Positions 9,437 through 17,839 of a stretch of 64,000 nucleotides of DNA are shown piece after piece; positions within the stretch are counted from its first letter, which is position 1, and every line of letters starts with the position of its first letter. Source of the stretch: Phocaeicola plebeius (GTDB taxonomy: Bacteria; Bacteroidota; Bacteroidia; Bacteroidales; Bacteroidaceae); NCBI RefSeq assembly GCF_003437535.1, contig NZ_QSQT01000015.1:36870-100869 (forward strand), given 5' to 3'. A model generated the notes under the pieces. The model was not told the DNA's origin, did not search any database, and saw only the letters and a program-made list of their open reading frames with translations. The translations under genes were made by a program, and so were the position numbers.

Positions 9437-10354
9437 TTATTCATTTTTTGCCGACTTACGTGCCGACACATACATGCCGGGACGAAAATCTTTTTGCGGA
9501 TGAGCCACACGGGCATACACTTTGATGGAACGGTTGGCATTGTCTACCATCTGGTCAATGGAAACCAGTACGGCTTCGAAGGTTTCATTTCCCATTCCGT
9601 TTACATGGAACTCCATACGGTCGCCCACATTCAACTTATCCAGATCTTTTTCGTAGGCTGTAAGCTGCAGCATCGGGGCCTGCTTGTCAATCACATCGCA
9701 CACGGGTTCACCTACATTGAAATATTTTCCTACGTTCACATTCATGTTCGTGACATAGCCGTTTAAAGGTGCCTTTATTTCCAGATAAGGCTGAATACCT
9801 TTTGTCTGCAAGCTGCGGGCATCCACTCCCAAAATCAGCAACTGGGCCGCAGCTGCATCCAGACGGCTCTTCATCGACAAATATTCCGCCTTGCTCTGCT
9901 GCATCCGTTTTTGTGAAGCAGCCTCATGAGAAGCCAGATTCTGCTGGCGAAGATATTCTTTTTCCAGGAACTCAGTCTGCGCAGCCGCATCGAGCCAGGT
10001 TTGCTGCAAGGCTATGAATTCCGGATTCTCCAGCGTCAGGATGACCTGGTTTTTACGCACATAATCGCCCGGAAGGAAAGAAACACTGTGTACAGCCCCA
10101 CCCATACTAAGGGTAATCGTTGCGTGTTGCTGTGGCGGTATCATCAAGATGCCGTTAAAAGAAGGTGCATTGGCCACCTGAGTAGCTCCCGTAGTACCGT
10201 CCACCTCCAGGCTGTCGGCAGATGCCTGAAGACTGTCCTGCTGTACGGACTGTACCGCTGTAGATTCATCGGATGTTTTTTTAGTGGCACCACCTCCGCA
10301 AGAGGCCATCACCAGCGAGTAGCATAAGGCTGAGAAAAAAAGAATTTGTTTCAT
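9437..10354 (-). CDS. RND efflux periplasmic adaptor lipoprotein (CusB/CzcB-like)
   Basis: The 305-residue protein begins with a lipoprotein signal ending in LVMASC, so it is anchored by lipid in the periplasm. The HlyD-type fold is visible: a lipoyl half near 85-110 (GGAVHSVSFLPGDYVRKNQVILTLENPEF), a coiled-coil hairpin near 115-165 (QTWLDAAAQTEFLEKEYLRQQNL), the second lipoyl half (IKAPLNGYVTNMNVNVGKYFNVGEPV) and a beta barrel (LNVGDRMEFHVNGMG). It bridges the RND pump to the outer-membrane channel, both encoded just upstream as one protein. It is shorter than many CusB proteins and lacks a separate metal-binding N-terminal domain. It lies 20 bases after the pump gene. Confidence 0.93.
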   Translation of the reverse strand: MKQILFFSALCYSLVMASCGGGATKKTSDESTAVQSVQQDSLQASADSLEVDGTTGATQVANAPSFNGILMIPPQQHATITLSMGGAVHSVSFLPGDYVRKNQVILTLENPEFIALQQTWLDAAAQTEFLEKEYLRQQNLASHEAASQKRMQQSKAEYLSMKSRLDAAAAQLLILGVDARSLQTKGIQPYLEIKAPLNGYVTNMNVNVGKYFNVGEPVCDVIDKQAPMLQLTAYEKDLDKLNVGDRMEFHVNGMGNETFEAVLVSIDQMVDNANRSIKVYARVAHPQKDFRPGMYVSARKSAKNE

Positions 10355-10374
10355 CTTGCTATATTTTTTTATTT

Positions 10375-13300
10375 TTATTCTGTATATAATTCGATTTCCA
10401 ACACGGATACATTGTATGCATACACTGTCTCAATATAATTCCGGCGAATGTCACGGGAAGCATTCAGACTCTGCACAAACTCCGTAATGTTGATTTCACT
10501 TTCCTTGAACTTCATCAAGGCACTTTCCTGCAAGGCATCCGCCTCTTTCAATGCAGCCTTGGCATAATAATCCAAGCTTTCCTGCTGCTGGCGTACACGA
10601 CGGTAAAGCTCCTCCACCTTGTTATTCAGTTGCACACGGTTCTGGTCGGCCTCCCACTGAGCAATCTGCAGGTTTACCTTTGCCTGCTTGCTGCGACTGC
10701 GCTGCGGGAAGAACAGAATGGGGAAAGACACTCCCACCATCCACGAATTCAAGCCATTCAGCGGAGCAATTTTCTGACGGACATAACCCAGCGAAAATTC
10801 CGGGAAGAACTTGCTCCGTTCTATCCGAAGCTGCGATTTCTTTTCCTGCACCTGACTGGCAAAATAGTTCAGATGAGGAGCCGAAAGCATCCGGTCTTGC
10901 AAGGACAGCGGAAGCACAGCCAATGAACTGTCGTTGGGAACCACCTGTTCACCGGCATAACATGCCCAGGCGAAACGGCGGGAAGCCAGTTCCATCTCCT
11001 CCCGCGCCTGCAAGCTGCGAGTGTGGAGTTCGGCAGCAAGTGTCGCAATCATATTACGTTCCGTCTGGTCAATATCTCCTTGCTGGTAACGCAAGTCACC
11101 ACTCTCACGCAACTTCAAGGCCAGCTCTTCTTGCGCTCCATACAAATGATACAGGTGGAAAGCATACTGATAATATACCCAAGCCCGTTTCACTTCGGCC
11201 ACAATCTCTTTCTTCACCATGTCACGGTAATGAGTGCCAGTGGTTACCTGGGCATTCACCAGCGCATTCTTATAAAAAGGAGTCAGCAAAGAGCCTAACG
11301 ACTGTTCTACGGCCAGTTCATTATCTTTCTTGTATTCTCCGTTCAATTGTCCCCAGGAATAGCTGAACGAGGTATTTCCTCCATCCCACACTTCACCACG
11401 TGCTGCCCGGCTGCGTTCAATCTCCGCACTGGCTATCTTCAGACGAGGATGATTCTGCAAGGCTATTTCTACGGCCTCATCCAGGGTAATTGCTTTCTGC
11501 GGAGTGACTGCAGAAACAGATACAGCTGCGAGGAGCAACATACACGTCACACCCGCCTTGCGTCCCAACCGTACACGGTGTTTTTTCCGGCCCCACAGAT
11601 GGGCTATCACATTTACCAAACGATAGAATACCGGAATGACAATCAGGGTCAAAACAGTAGATACAATCAGACCACCAATCACTACCGTGGCCAGCGGACG
11701 CTGTACTTCGGCACCGGCAGAAGTAGCTACGGCCATCGGCACAAAGCCCAACGAAGCTACCAGTCCGGTCAGGAAGACAGGCCTCAACAGATGAGGACAT
11801 CCTTTTGCAATAATTCGGTTCGTACACATGGTATATGTTTTTTCTTTTCGCAAATCATTAAAATGGTTAATCATCAGAATACCGTTCAACACGGCTACAC
11901 CAAACAGGGCGATAAATCCTACACCGGCTGAAATACTGAACGGGAGTCCGCGCAGCCACAGAGCTACCACACCGCCAATCAGTGACAAAGGTACCGTAGA
12001 AAAGACAACCAATGAATAGATGACACTGCGGAAGGCAAAGAACAGCAACAGCAGAATCAGCATCAGCGCAATCGGAATAACAATGCTCAGGGTACGCACG
12101 GCATTCTGCAAGTTCTCAAACTGTCCGCCGTATTCCCAGTAATATCCCGGTTTCAACTTGATATTTTTCTCCAGAGAGGTACGTATCTGTTCTACTACCT
12201 GCTGAATATCGGCATCGCGCACATTGACCCCAATGACAATCCGTCGTTTGGTTGCATCGCGGTTAATCTGCAAAGGACCGTTTTCCAAATCAATGCTGGC
12301 TACCTCGCTGACTGGTATCTGAATACCTTCTCCCGTGCGGACAAACAGTTTGTCGATATTCAAGTCCTTCACCTTTTCGTTGTCCAGACGAAGTACCAGA
12401 TCAAAACGACGTTCGTTTTCAAAGACTACCCCGGCGGTTTCTCCTGCATATGCCGTACGAATAATGGAATTCAATTCTTCTATGTCAATGCCATAACGGG
12501 CTATTTTAGAGCGGTCATACTTCACCAGCAATTGCGGAAGCCCCATGGCTTGCTCTACCAGCACATCGGCAGCTCCAGGTACCTGTTCCACGTATTTCGC
12601 AGCTTCTTTGGCCTTGGCATACAGTTCAGTCATATCCTCTCCATACAGCTTGATGGCAATGTCAGCTTTGGCACCCGTCATCAATTCATTGAAACGCAAC
12701 TGGATAGGCTGGCTGAAATTGAATTCTGCCCCTTCCACCGTTTCCAGTGACTTCTTCATCTTCTCTACCATCTCTGCCCGACTGCTGGCCGATGTCCATT
12801 CGCTGAAAGGCTTCATCACAATCATCACGTCGGCATCCTCTACCGCCATCGGGTCGGTCGGGACCTCTGCGGTACCAATCTTGGCAACCACATGCTTGAT
12901 TTCCGGGAAATCCTGCTTCAGTTTCTTTTCAGCCTCAAGCGACACCTCGATGCTGCGGCTCAATGAACTACCTGCCGGAAGCGTCATCTGCATGGCAAAG
13001 TCACCTTCGTCAAGAGTTGGAATAAACTCGGCACCCAAGCGGGTAAACAGAAAGAACGAAAGTATTAATAAGGTAAAGGCTGACACCAGCGTACCCCATA
13101 CATGCGACAGACAGAAGTCCAATGTCCGACGATATACACGGTTCAATTTTTCAAAGAAACGGTCGGCCAATGTCGGTTTTACCGATACCGTACGCTTCAG
13201 GAACAAGGAAGCCATCATCGGCACATAAGTCAGCGACAGCAGCAAGGCACCGATAATACAGAACACCAGCGTCTTGGCCATCGGAGTAAAGTATTTTCCT

Positions 13301-14709
13301 TCGATTCCGGTCAAAGTCAATATAGGGAAGAACACAATCAGAATAATCAAAACGGCAAACGTGGCGCTTCGTACGACATTGCCGGCTCCTTTCTCCACCT
13401 CTGCATCCATTTCTTCTTTGCTAAGAGTACGTCCCATCAACCGACGGCCATAGATATGTGCCAGAATTCCTTCCAATATCACAATGGAACCGTCTACCAC
13501 AATACCGAAGTCGATAGCTCCCAAACTCATCAGGTTGGCAGATACACCGAACACCCGCATCAGGATAAAGGCAAAAAGCATAGCTAACGGGATTACGGAA
13601 GCCACAATCAATCCTGCACGGACATTGCCGAGGAACAGAATCAATACCAAGAACACAATAATGGCTCCTTCTACCAGGTTGCGGATAACTGTCGAAATGT
13701 TACGGTTCACCAGTTCCGAACGATTCAGATAAGGTTCTACACTGACTCCTTCGGGAAGCATCTTCTGTACCTTCGCCACGCGTTTCTCCAACTCCTGCGT
13801 GACCACATTGGCATTGGCACCCTTCAACATCATGGCAATACCTCCTACGCATTCACCTTCTCCATCCTTGGTCATGGCACCAAAACGCTTGGGAGCTCCA
13901 TAGCGTACTTTAGCAATGTCGCTCACATGTACAGGGATTCCTCCACGATTGGTCACGACAATCTGTTCAATATCTTTCAAGTCGGTAATCATACCCTCCG
14001 AACGGATGTAATAGGCACGGTTCACCTTTTCTATATAACTACCTCCAGTATTCTGGTTGTTGCGGCTCAATGCATCGTACACATCGCTGATGGTGATATT
14101 GAGCGAATACAAAGCATCCGGGTCGACAGCCACCTCATATTGCTTCAGGTATCCTCCGAAACTGTTGATTTCCACAATGCCTGGAATGCCCGAAAGCTGT
14201 CTTTTCACAATCCAGTCTTGAATGGTACGCAACTCCATGGCATCATATTTATCCTCATACCCGGGAGCTACTTTCAGTACATACTGGTAGATTTCACCCA
14301 AACCGGTGGTAATGGGCATCATCTCCGGCACACCCAACTCCGAAGGAATTTCTCCGGCCACGGTTTGTATCTGCTCATTCACCAGCTGACGGGCATCCAG
14401 TGTGGGCACACTTTCCTTGAACACCACGGTCACCAGCGACAAGCCGAAACGGGACACGGAACGAATTTCCTCCACATTCATGATGTTGCTCATGGCCACT
14501 TCTATCGGAAAAGTAATCAACTGTTCCACCTCCTGAGGGGCCAAAGTGGGCGACACGGTAACAATCTGTACCTGATTATTGGTAATGTCGGGCACTGCAT
14601 CGATGGGCAATGTCAGCATTGAATAAATGCCCCCAATCATTAAAAACAAGGTTGTCAACACGACAAACAGTTTTTTTCGAATTGAAAAACGGACTATTTT
14701 CTTAAACAT
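10375..14709 (-). CDS. CzcA/CusA-type heavy-metal RND pump fused to a TolC-like outer-membrane factor
   Basis: A 1444-residue fusion. Residues 1 to about 1045 are a complete HME-RND proton-driven pump with twelve membrane helices and two periplasmic loops. The helix-4 motif near 398-412 reads DFGIVVDGSIVILEG, close to the DFGxxxDGAxxxxEN pattern described for Co/Zn/Cd pumps rather than Cu/Ag pumps, with Ala to Ser and Asn to Gly changes. From about residue 1052 a second module starts with a hydrophobic, signal-like stretch (VTCMLLLAAVSVSAV) and continues as a CzcC/TolC-like factor with long coiled helices to the end. The C-terminal part must cross the periplasm and reach the outer membrane. 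The fusion is uninterrupted, so it is not a frameshift artefact. It heads the operon. Confidence 0.93.
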   Translation of the reverse strand: MFKKIVRFSIRKKLFVVLTTLFLMIGGIYSMLTLPIDAVPDITNNQVQIVTVSPTLAPQEVEQLITFPIEVAMSNIMNVEEIRSVSRFGLSLVTVVFKESVPTLDARQLVNEQIQTVAGEIPSELGVPEMMPITTGLGEIYQYVLKVAPGYEDKYDAMELRTIQDWIVKRQLSGIPGIVEINSFGGYLKQYEVAVDPDALYSLNITISDVYDALSRNNQNTGGSYIEKVNRAYYIRSEGMITDLKDIEQIVVTNRGGIPVHVSDIAKVRYGAPKRFGAMTKDGEGECVGGIAMMLKGANANVVTQELEKRVAKVQKMLPEGVSVEPYLNRSELVNRNISTVIRNLVEGAIIVFLVLILFLGNVRAGLIVASVIPLAMLFAFILMRVFGVSANLMSLGAIDFGIVVDGSIVILEGILAHIYGRRLMGRTLSKEEMDAEVEKGAGNVVRSATFAVLIILIVFFPILTLTGIEGKYFTPMAKTLVFCIIGALLLSLTYVPMMASLFLKRTVSVKPTLADRFFEKLNRVYRRTLDFCLSHVWGTLVSAFTLLILSFFLFTRLGAEFIPTLDEGDFAMQMTLPAGSSLSRSIEVSLEAEKKLKQDFPEIKHVVAKIGTAEVPTDPMAVEDADVMIVMKPFSEWTSASSRAEMVEKMKKSLETVEGAEFNFSQPIQLRFNELMTGAKADIAIKLYGEDMTELYAKAKEAAKYVEQVPGAADVLVEQAMGLPQLLVKYDRSKIARYGIDIEELNSIIRTAYAGETAGVVFENERRFDLVLRLDNEKVKDLNIDKLFVRTGEGIQIPVSEVASIDLENGPLQINRDATKRRIVIGVNVRDADIQQVVEQIRTSLEKNIKLKPGYYWEYGGQFENLQNAVRTLSIVIPIALMLILLLLFFAFRSVIYSLVVFSTVPLSLIGGVVALWLRGLPFSISAGVGFIALFGVAVLNGILMINHFNDLRKEKTYTMCTNRIIAKGCPHLLRPVFLTGLVASLGFVPMAVATSAGAEVQRPLATVVIGGLIVSTVLTLIVIPVFYRLVNVIAHLWGRKKHRVRLGRKAGVTCMLLLAAVSVSAVTPQKAITLDEAVEIALQNHPRLKIASAEIERSRAARGEVWDGGNTSFSYSWGQLNGEYKKDNELAVEQSLGSLLTPFYKNALVNAQVTTGTHYRDMVKKEIVAEVKRAWVYYQYAFHLYHLYGAQEELALKLRESGDLRYQQGDIDQTERNMIATLAAELHTRSLQAREEMELASRRFAWACYAGEQVVPNDSSLAVLPLSLQDRMLSAPHLNYFASQVQEKKSQLRIERSKFFPEFSLGYVRQKIAPLNGLNSWMVGVSFPILFFPQRSRSKQAKVNLQIAQWEADQNRVQLNNKVEELYRRVRQQQESLDYYAKAALKEADALQESALMKFKESEINITEFVQSLNASRDIRRNYIETVYAYNVSVLEIELYTE

Positions 14710-14737
14710 TTTCTTGTGTATTGATTGATGATGGAAA

Positions 14738-14745
14738 CAAAATTA
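14738..14745 (-). promoter_or_regulatory. -7 promoter box for the metal-efflux operon
   Basis: TAATTTTG on the minus strand, 28 bases before the pump ATG at 14709, matches TAnnTTTG. The 140 bases between it and the divergent grpE promoter are the likely place for regulator binding. Confidence 0.65.
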
Positions 14746-14867
14746 CCTCACACCACACAATAAAAGCCCAACAAACGTGCGAAGCTGACAAATCAAGGGT
14801 TGAACTGACCTATCAGAATGATGAAATGCCAAAATCGGGAGTACACGTGTAATCTTCGTTTTTTCTA

Positions 14868-14897
14868 TGTCAGTGTGGCAGTTTTTTATTATTTTTG
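14868..14897 (+). promoter_or_regulatory. grpE-dnaJ promoter with TGTCAG/TGGCAG repeat
   Basis: TATTTTTG at 14890-14897 is the -7 box. Upstream, 14868-14881 holds two direct hexamers, TGTCAG and TGGCAG, eight bases apart; the first falls where the -33 element should be. The predicted leader to grpE is about 80 bases. A similar hexamer pair lies upstream of the protease gene at 60096-60110. Confidence 0.6.
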
Positions 14898-14986
14898 CAG
14901 CCAATTTGAATAAAACTGCCATTAAGGCACGAAATTTGTTAGAGAGAAAAGAAAACTATTCAAACGAAAATAAAAACCATTAAGAT

Positions 14987-15592
14987 ATGAACAACGAAAA
15001 TAAAAATCCGAACGTGGAAGAAGAATTGAAAAAGCAGTCACAAGAAACTGCCGAGAATGAACAAACGACTTCCGAAGCATCAGAAGCACAGGAAAATGCC
15101 TCTTCAGAAGAAAAGGAACTGACTGCCGAAGAAAAGTTGGGAAAAGAACTGGAAGAAGCTCAGAAAGTCATCGACGAGCAGAAAGACAAATACCTGCGTC
15201 TGTCTGCTGAATTCGACAACTTCCGCAAACGTACCTTAAAGGAAAAAGCCGAATTAATCAAAAACGGAGGAGAAAAGGCTATCAATGCTATCCTGCCGAT
15301 TCTGGACGATTTGGAACGTGCGCTGCAGAACATGCAGAAGGCAGAAGACGTGAAAGCCATTTATGAGGGAGTGGAACTGATTTATCAGAAGTTTTTGAAA
15401 AACCTGCACCAGGAAGGCTTGGAAAAGATGGAACCTGTGGGCGAAGCATTCGATACTGACTTCCATGAAGCTGTGGCTTTGGTACCTGCTCCAAGCGAAG
15501 AACAGAAAGGCAAGGTCTTGGATTGTGTACAAACCGGATATAAACTGAACGAAAAAGTCATCCGCCATGCAAAAGTGGTGGTTGCCCAATAA
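14987..15592 (+). CDS. grpE: GrpE nucleotide exchange factor
   Basis: GrpE releases ADP from DnaK and so resets the Hsp70 chaperone cycle. The 201-residue protein has an acidic, disordered N-terminus (about 1-50, rich in Glu and Gln), a long helix (LGKELEEAQKVIDEQKDKYLRL), the conserved AEFDNFRKRT segment, LPILDDLERAL, and a C-terminal beta domain ending with GYKLNEKVIRHAKVVVAQ. It lies 15 bases before dnaJ, and the pair forms an operon; dnaK is not in the window. The leader carries a possible heat-shock element (14868-14881). Confidence 0.97.
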   Translation: MNNENKNPNVEEELKKQSQETAENEQTTSEASEAQENASSEEKELTAEEKLGKELEEAQKVIDEQKDKYLRLSAEFDNFRKRTLKEKAELIKNGGEKAINAILPILDDLERALQNMQKAEDVKAIYEGVELIYQKFLKNLHQEGLEKMEPVGEAFDTDFHEAVALVPAPSEEQKGKVLDCVQTGYKLNEKVIRHAKVVVAQ

Positions 15593-15607
15593 TAAACAGG
15601 TATAGTC

Positions 15608-16792
15608 ATGGCGAAAAGAGATTATTATGAAGTGCTGGGGGTTGCCAAAACAGCCACGGCAGACGAAATAAAGAAGGCCTACCGAAAAAAGGCCATCCAA
15701 TATCATCCGGACCGCAACCCGGGTGATAAGGAAGCGGAAGAGAAGTTCAAGGAAGCCGCAGAGGCCTACGAAGTATTGAGCAACCCGGACAAGCGTTCAC
15801 GCTATGACCAGTTCGGTTTTGCCGGAGTAGACGGTGCAGCCGGAGGTGGAAGTGGATTTGGCGGATTTGGAGGCCAAGGCATGTCTATGGACGATATTTT
15901 CTCTATGTTCGGCGATATTTTCGGCGGACACGGAGGATTTGGCGGATTCAGCAGCGGATTTGGTGGCGGAGGCCAGTCACGTCAGCGGAAATTCCGTGGT
16001 TCAGACTTGCGCGTAAAGGTCAAACTGAACCTGAAGGAGATTTCAACTGGGGTTGAAAAGAAATTCAAGCTGAAGAAATACGTAGAATGCAGCCACTGTC
16101 ATGGTACAGGGGCAGAAGGTGACGGAGGTACAGAAACTTGTCCTACCTGTCACGGAACGGGTAGCGTAACCCGCACACAGCAGAGCATTTTCGGCATGAT
16201 GCAGACACAGTCTGTATGTCCGCAGTGCGGCGGTGAAGGTAAAATTATCAAGAACAAGTGTAAGGAATGTAACGGTGAAGGAGTGGTTTACGGTGAAGAA
16301 GTAGTAACCGTGAAGATTCCGGCCGGAGTAGCTGAAGGCATGCAGGTGACCATCAACGGAAAAGGTAATGCCGGAAAGCACAACGGGGTACCGGGCGACT
16401 TGCTGGTCTTGATTGAGGAAGAAAAGCATCCGGAACTCATCCGCGACGAAAGTGACTTGATCTACAACCTTCTGTTGAGCGTACCGACCGCTGCATTAGG
16501 AGGTACGGTAGAAATTCCGACCATCGATGGAAAGGCAAAAATCAAGATTGAGCCGGGCACACAGCCAGGCAAAGTGCTCCGCTTGCGCGGCAAAGGTCTG
16601 CCAAACATCAACAGCTACGGCTACAACACCGGTACAGGTGACTTGCTGGTAAATATCAGCGTCTACATTCCGGAAACGTTGACGAAAGAAGAACGTCAGG
16701 CACTGGAAAAATGGCAGGAAGCAGAGAACTTCAAGCCAAATACAAGCCTGAAAGAAAAAATCTTCAAGAAATTCAGAAGTTTATTCGATTAA
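15608..16792 (+). CDS. dnaJ: DnaJ co-chaperone (Hsp40, type I)
   Basis: DnaJ delivers unfolded proteins to DnaK and stimulates its ATPase. The 394-residue protein has a J domain (1-70) with the HPD motif in [16 protein letters not shown], a Gly/Phe-rich region (about 75-125), and a zinc-finger domain with four CxxCxGxG-type repeats: [24 protein letters not shown] and CKECNGEG. Two C-terminal substrate-binding domains follow ([27 protein letters not shown]). It is translated with grpE and is followed by a strong terminator. Confidence 0.98.
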   Translation: MAKRDYYEVLGVAKTATADEIKKAYRKKAIQYHPDRNPGDKEAEEKFKEAAEAYEVLSNPDKRSRYDQFGFAGVDGAAGGGSGFGGFGGQGMSMDDIFSMFGDIFGGHGGFGGFSSGFGGGGQSRQRKFRGSDLRVKVKLNLKEISTGVEKKFKLKKYVECSHCHGTGAEGDGGTETCPTCHGTGSVTRTQQSIFGMMQTQSVCPQCGGEGKIIKNKCKECNGEGVVYGEEVVTVKIPAGVAEGMQVTINGKGNAGKHNGVPGDLLVLIEEEKHPELIRDESDLIYNLLLSVPTAALGGTVEIPTIDGKAKIKIEPGTQPGKVLRLRGKGLPNINSYGYNTGTGDLLVNISVYIPETLTKEERQALEKWQEAENFKPNTSLKEKIFKKFRSLFD

Positions 16793-16812
16793 GCAACAGC
16801 TTTTCAGATACA

Positions 16813-16853
16813 AGAAAGGACTGTCTCCCCTACAAGTGGAGTCAGTCCTTTCT
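16813..16853 (+). terminator. dnaJ terminator
   Basis: Bases 16813-16828 pair with 16838-16853 (AGAAAGGACTG arm) with a single internal mismatch and a nine-base loop, about 20 bases after the dnaJ stop. The T-run after it is weak. Confidence 0.75.
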
Positions 16854-16907
16854 GCATTTAAACACGACTCCTGCAAGTCTCCTATTTCGGCCGAAAGCCT
16901 TTTTCCC

Positions 16908-16971
16908 AGTACTGCATAGGAAGTACTCCAGTACTTTTGTGGAAGTACTACAGTACTCCTTAAGAAGTACT
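16908..16971. repeat. AGTACT array, six copies in 14-8-14-8-14 spacing
   Basis: AGTACT starts at 16908, 16922, 16930, 16944, 16952 and 16966, giving three 22-base units of AGTACT-N8-AGTACT-N2 (the last N2 lies outside). Each hexamer is its own reverse complement. The array lies in the 326-base gap between dnaJ and the next gene. Nothing else is visible in that gap apart from the dnaJ terminator and a promoter box. The same spacing recurs at 39944-40007. Confidence 0.92.
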
Positions 16972-17088
16972 GAAAAGAGAACAGGACATTTCAGATTCTG
17001 CTCCGGTCCACATCGTCTTCTTTATCCAAATAAAATTTAAACCAAGACTAAAAAGAGATAACAGCCTAAATAGCAGTGACATTTTTTG

Positions 17089-17096
17089 TATTTTTG
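17089..17096 (+). promoter_or_regulatory. -7 promoter box for the small envelope protein gene
   Basis: TATTTTTG matches TAnnTTTG. Transcription would start near 17103, which favours the ATG at 17119 over the one at 17110. Confidence 0.65.
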
Positions 17097-17118
17097 GGGT
17101 AACAAAAAAATGAAAGTC

Positions 17119-17766
17119 ATGAAAAAATATATCTTGCTGCTGACATTGTTCTGTCCGTTACTCGTTTTAGCACAGACAGAAAACCCTAAGTCGCTTCCTT
17201 CCGACTCCCTTTCCACGACATTGCATGCTGAACAGCTCATGGCTAAGGATACACTCAGTGTACCCCTGCCCGCTCCTGTTCCGCAGCATTACCTATACTC
17301 TCCCTTCGATATGTATGGCATTACCCCGTTCAATTACGGCTATACCACCTGGGAGTTGCATAAAGGATTCAATGCCTCCATCGGCATGAATGTCACGTTC
17401 AGTCCGAGCAAATATGCTCCTTCCGGAGTGGGTTTCGGTCAGGACGCCGCTTTCTTGTACGCCGTACCGCTGAACAAGCGCTTCAGCGTAGCAGGCGGAT
17501 TGTATGCCAGCAATTTCAACTGGGGTGGCATTAACTACCGTAATGTAGGAATTACCGGCATTGCTGCGTTTAAAGTCAACGAACGTATCAGTCTGTATGC
17601 CTATGGCAACAAATCGCTCATGCCGAAACGTTCACCCTATTACTATCCCATGCCAAATTTCGCTCCCGACCGGATTGGGGGAATGATTAATTTCAAGTTT
17701 AATGAAAGCAGTTCCATCAGCATCGGAGTAGAAGGAATCAAGTACCCACAAGGGACTTACTGGTAA
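17119..17766 (+). CDS. Secreted or outer-membrane protein of unknown function
   Basis: A 215-residue protein with a clear signal peptide (MKKYILLLTLFCPLLVLAQ). The start at 17119 gives a normal signal sequence and fits the promoter; an ATG nine bases earlier is possible. The mature part is rich in aromatic residues and in alternating polar and hydrophobic stretches: FNASIGMNVTFSP, RFSVAGGLYASNFNW, INYRNVGITGIAAFKVN, ISLYAYGNKSL and IGGMINFKFNESSSISIGVEG. This is the look of a small beta barrel or beta-sandwich envelope protein. It is not related to its neighbours in any evident way. I do not recognise the family. Confidence 0.7.
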   Translation: MKKYILLLTLFCPLLVLAQTENPKSLPSDSLSTTLHAEQLMAKDTLSVPLPAPVPQHYLYSPFDMYGITPFNYGYTTWELHKGFNASIGMNVTFSPSKYAPSGVGFGQDAAFLYAVPLNKRFSVAGGLYASNFNWGGINYRNVGITGIAAFKVNERISLYAYGNKSLMPKRSPYYYPMPNFAPDRIGGMINFKFNESSSISIGVEGIKYPQGTYW

Positions 17767-17839
17767 ATGAAATCGTAAAAAGATAGGTTATCCTGATAAA
17801 AATGATGATATTTGCAGCTGTTTTTAAAAAGCAGAAATC

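Noticed and set aside
14868..14897. Sigma-54 promoter for grpE
   Set aside because: The TGGC and TTGC elements are about eight bases too far apart; the -7 TATTTTTG box explains the promoter.
16908..16971. CRISPR array
   Set aside because: The spacers are 2 or 8 bases, the repeat is six bases, and no cas gene is in the window.
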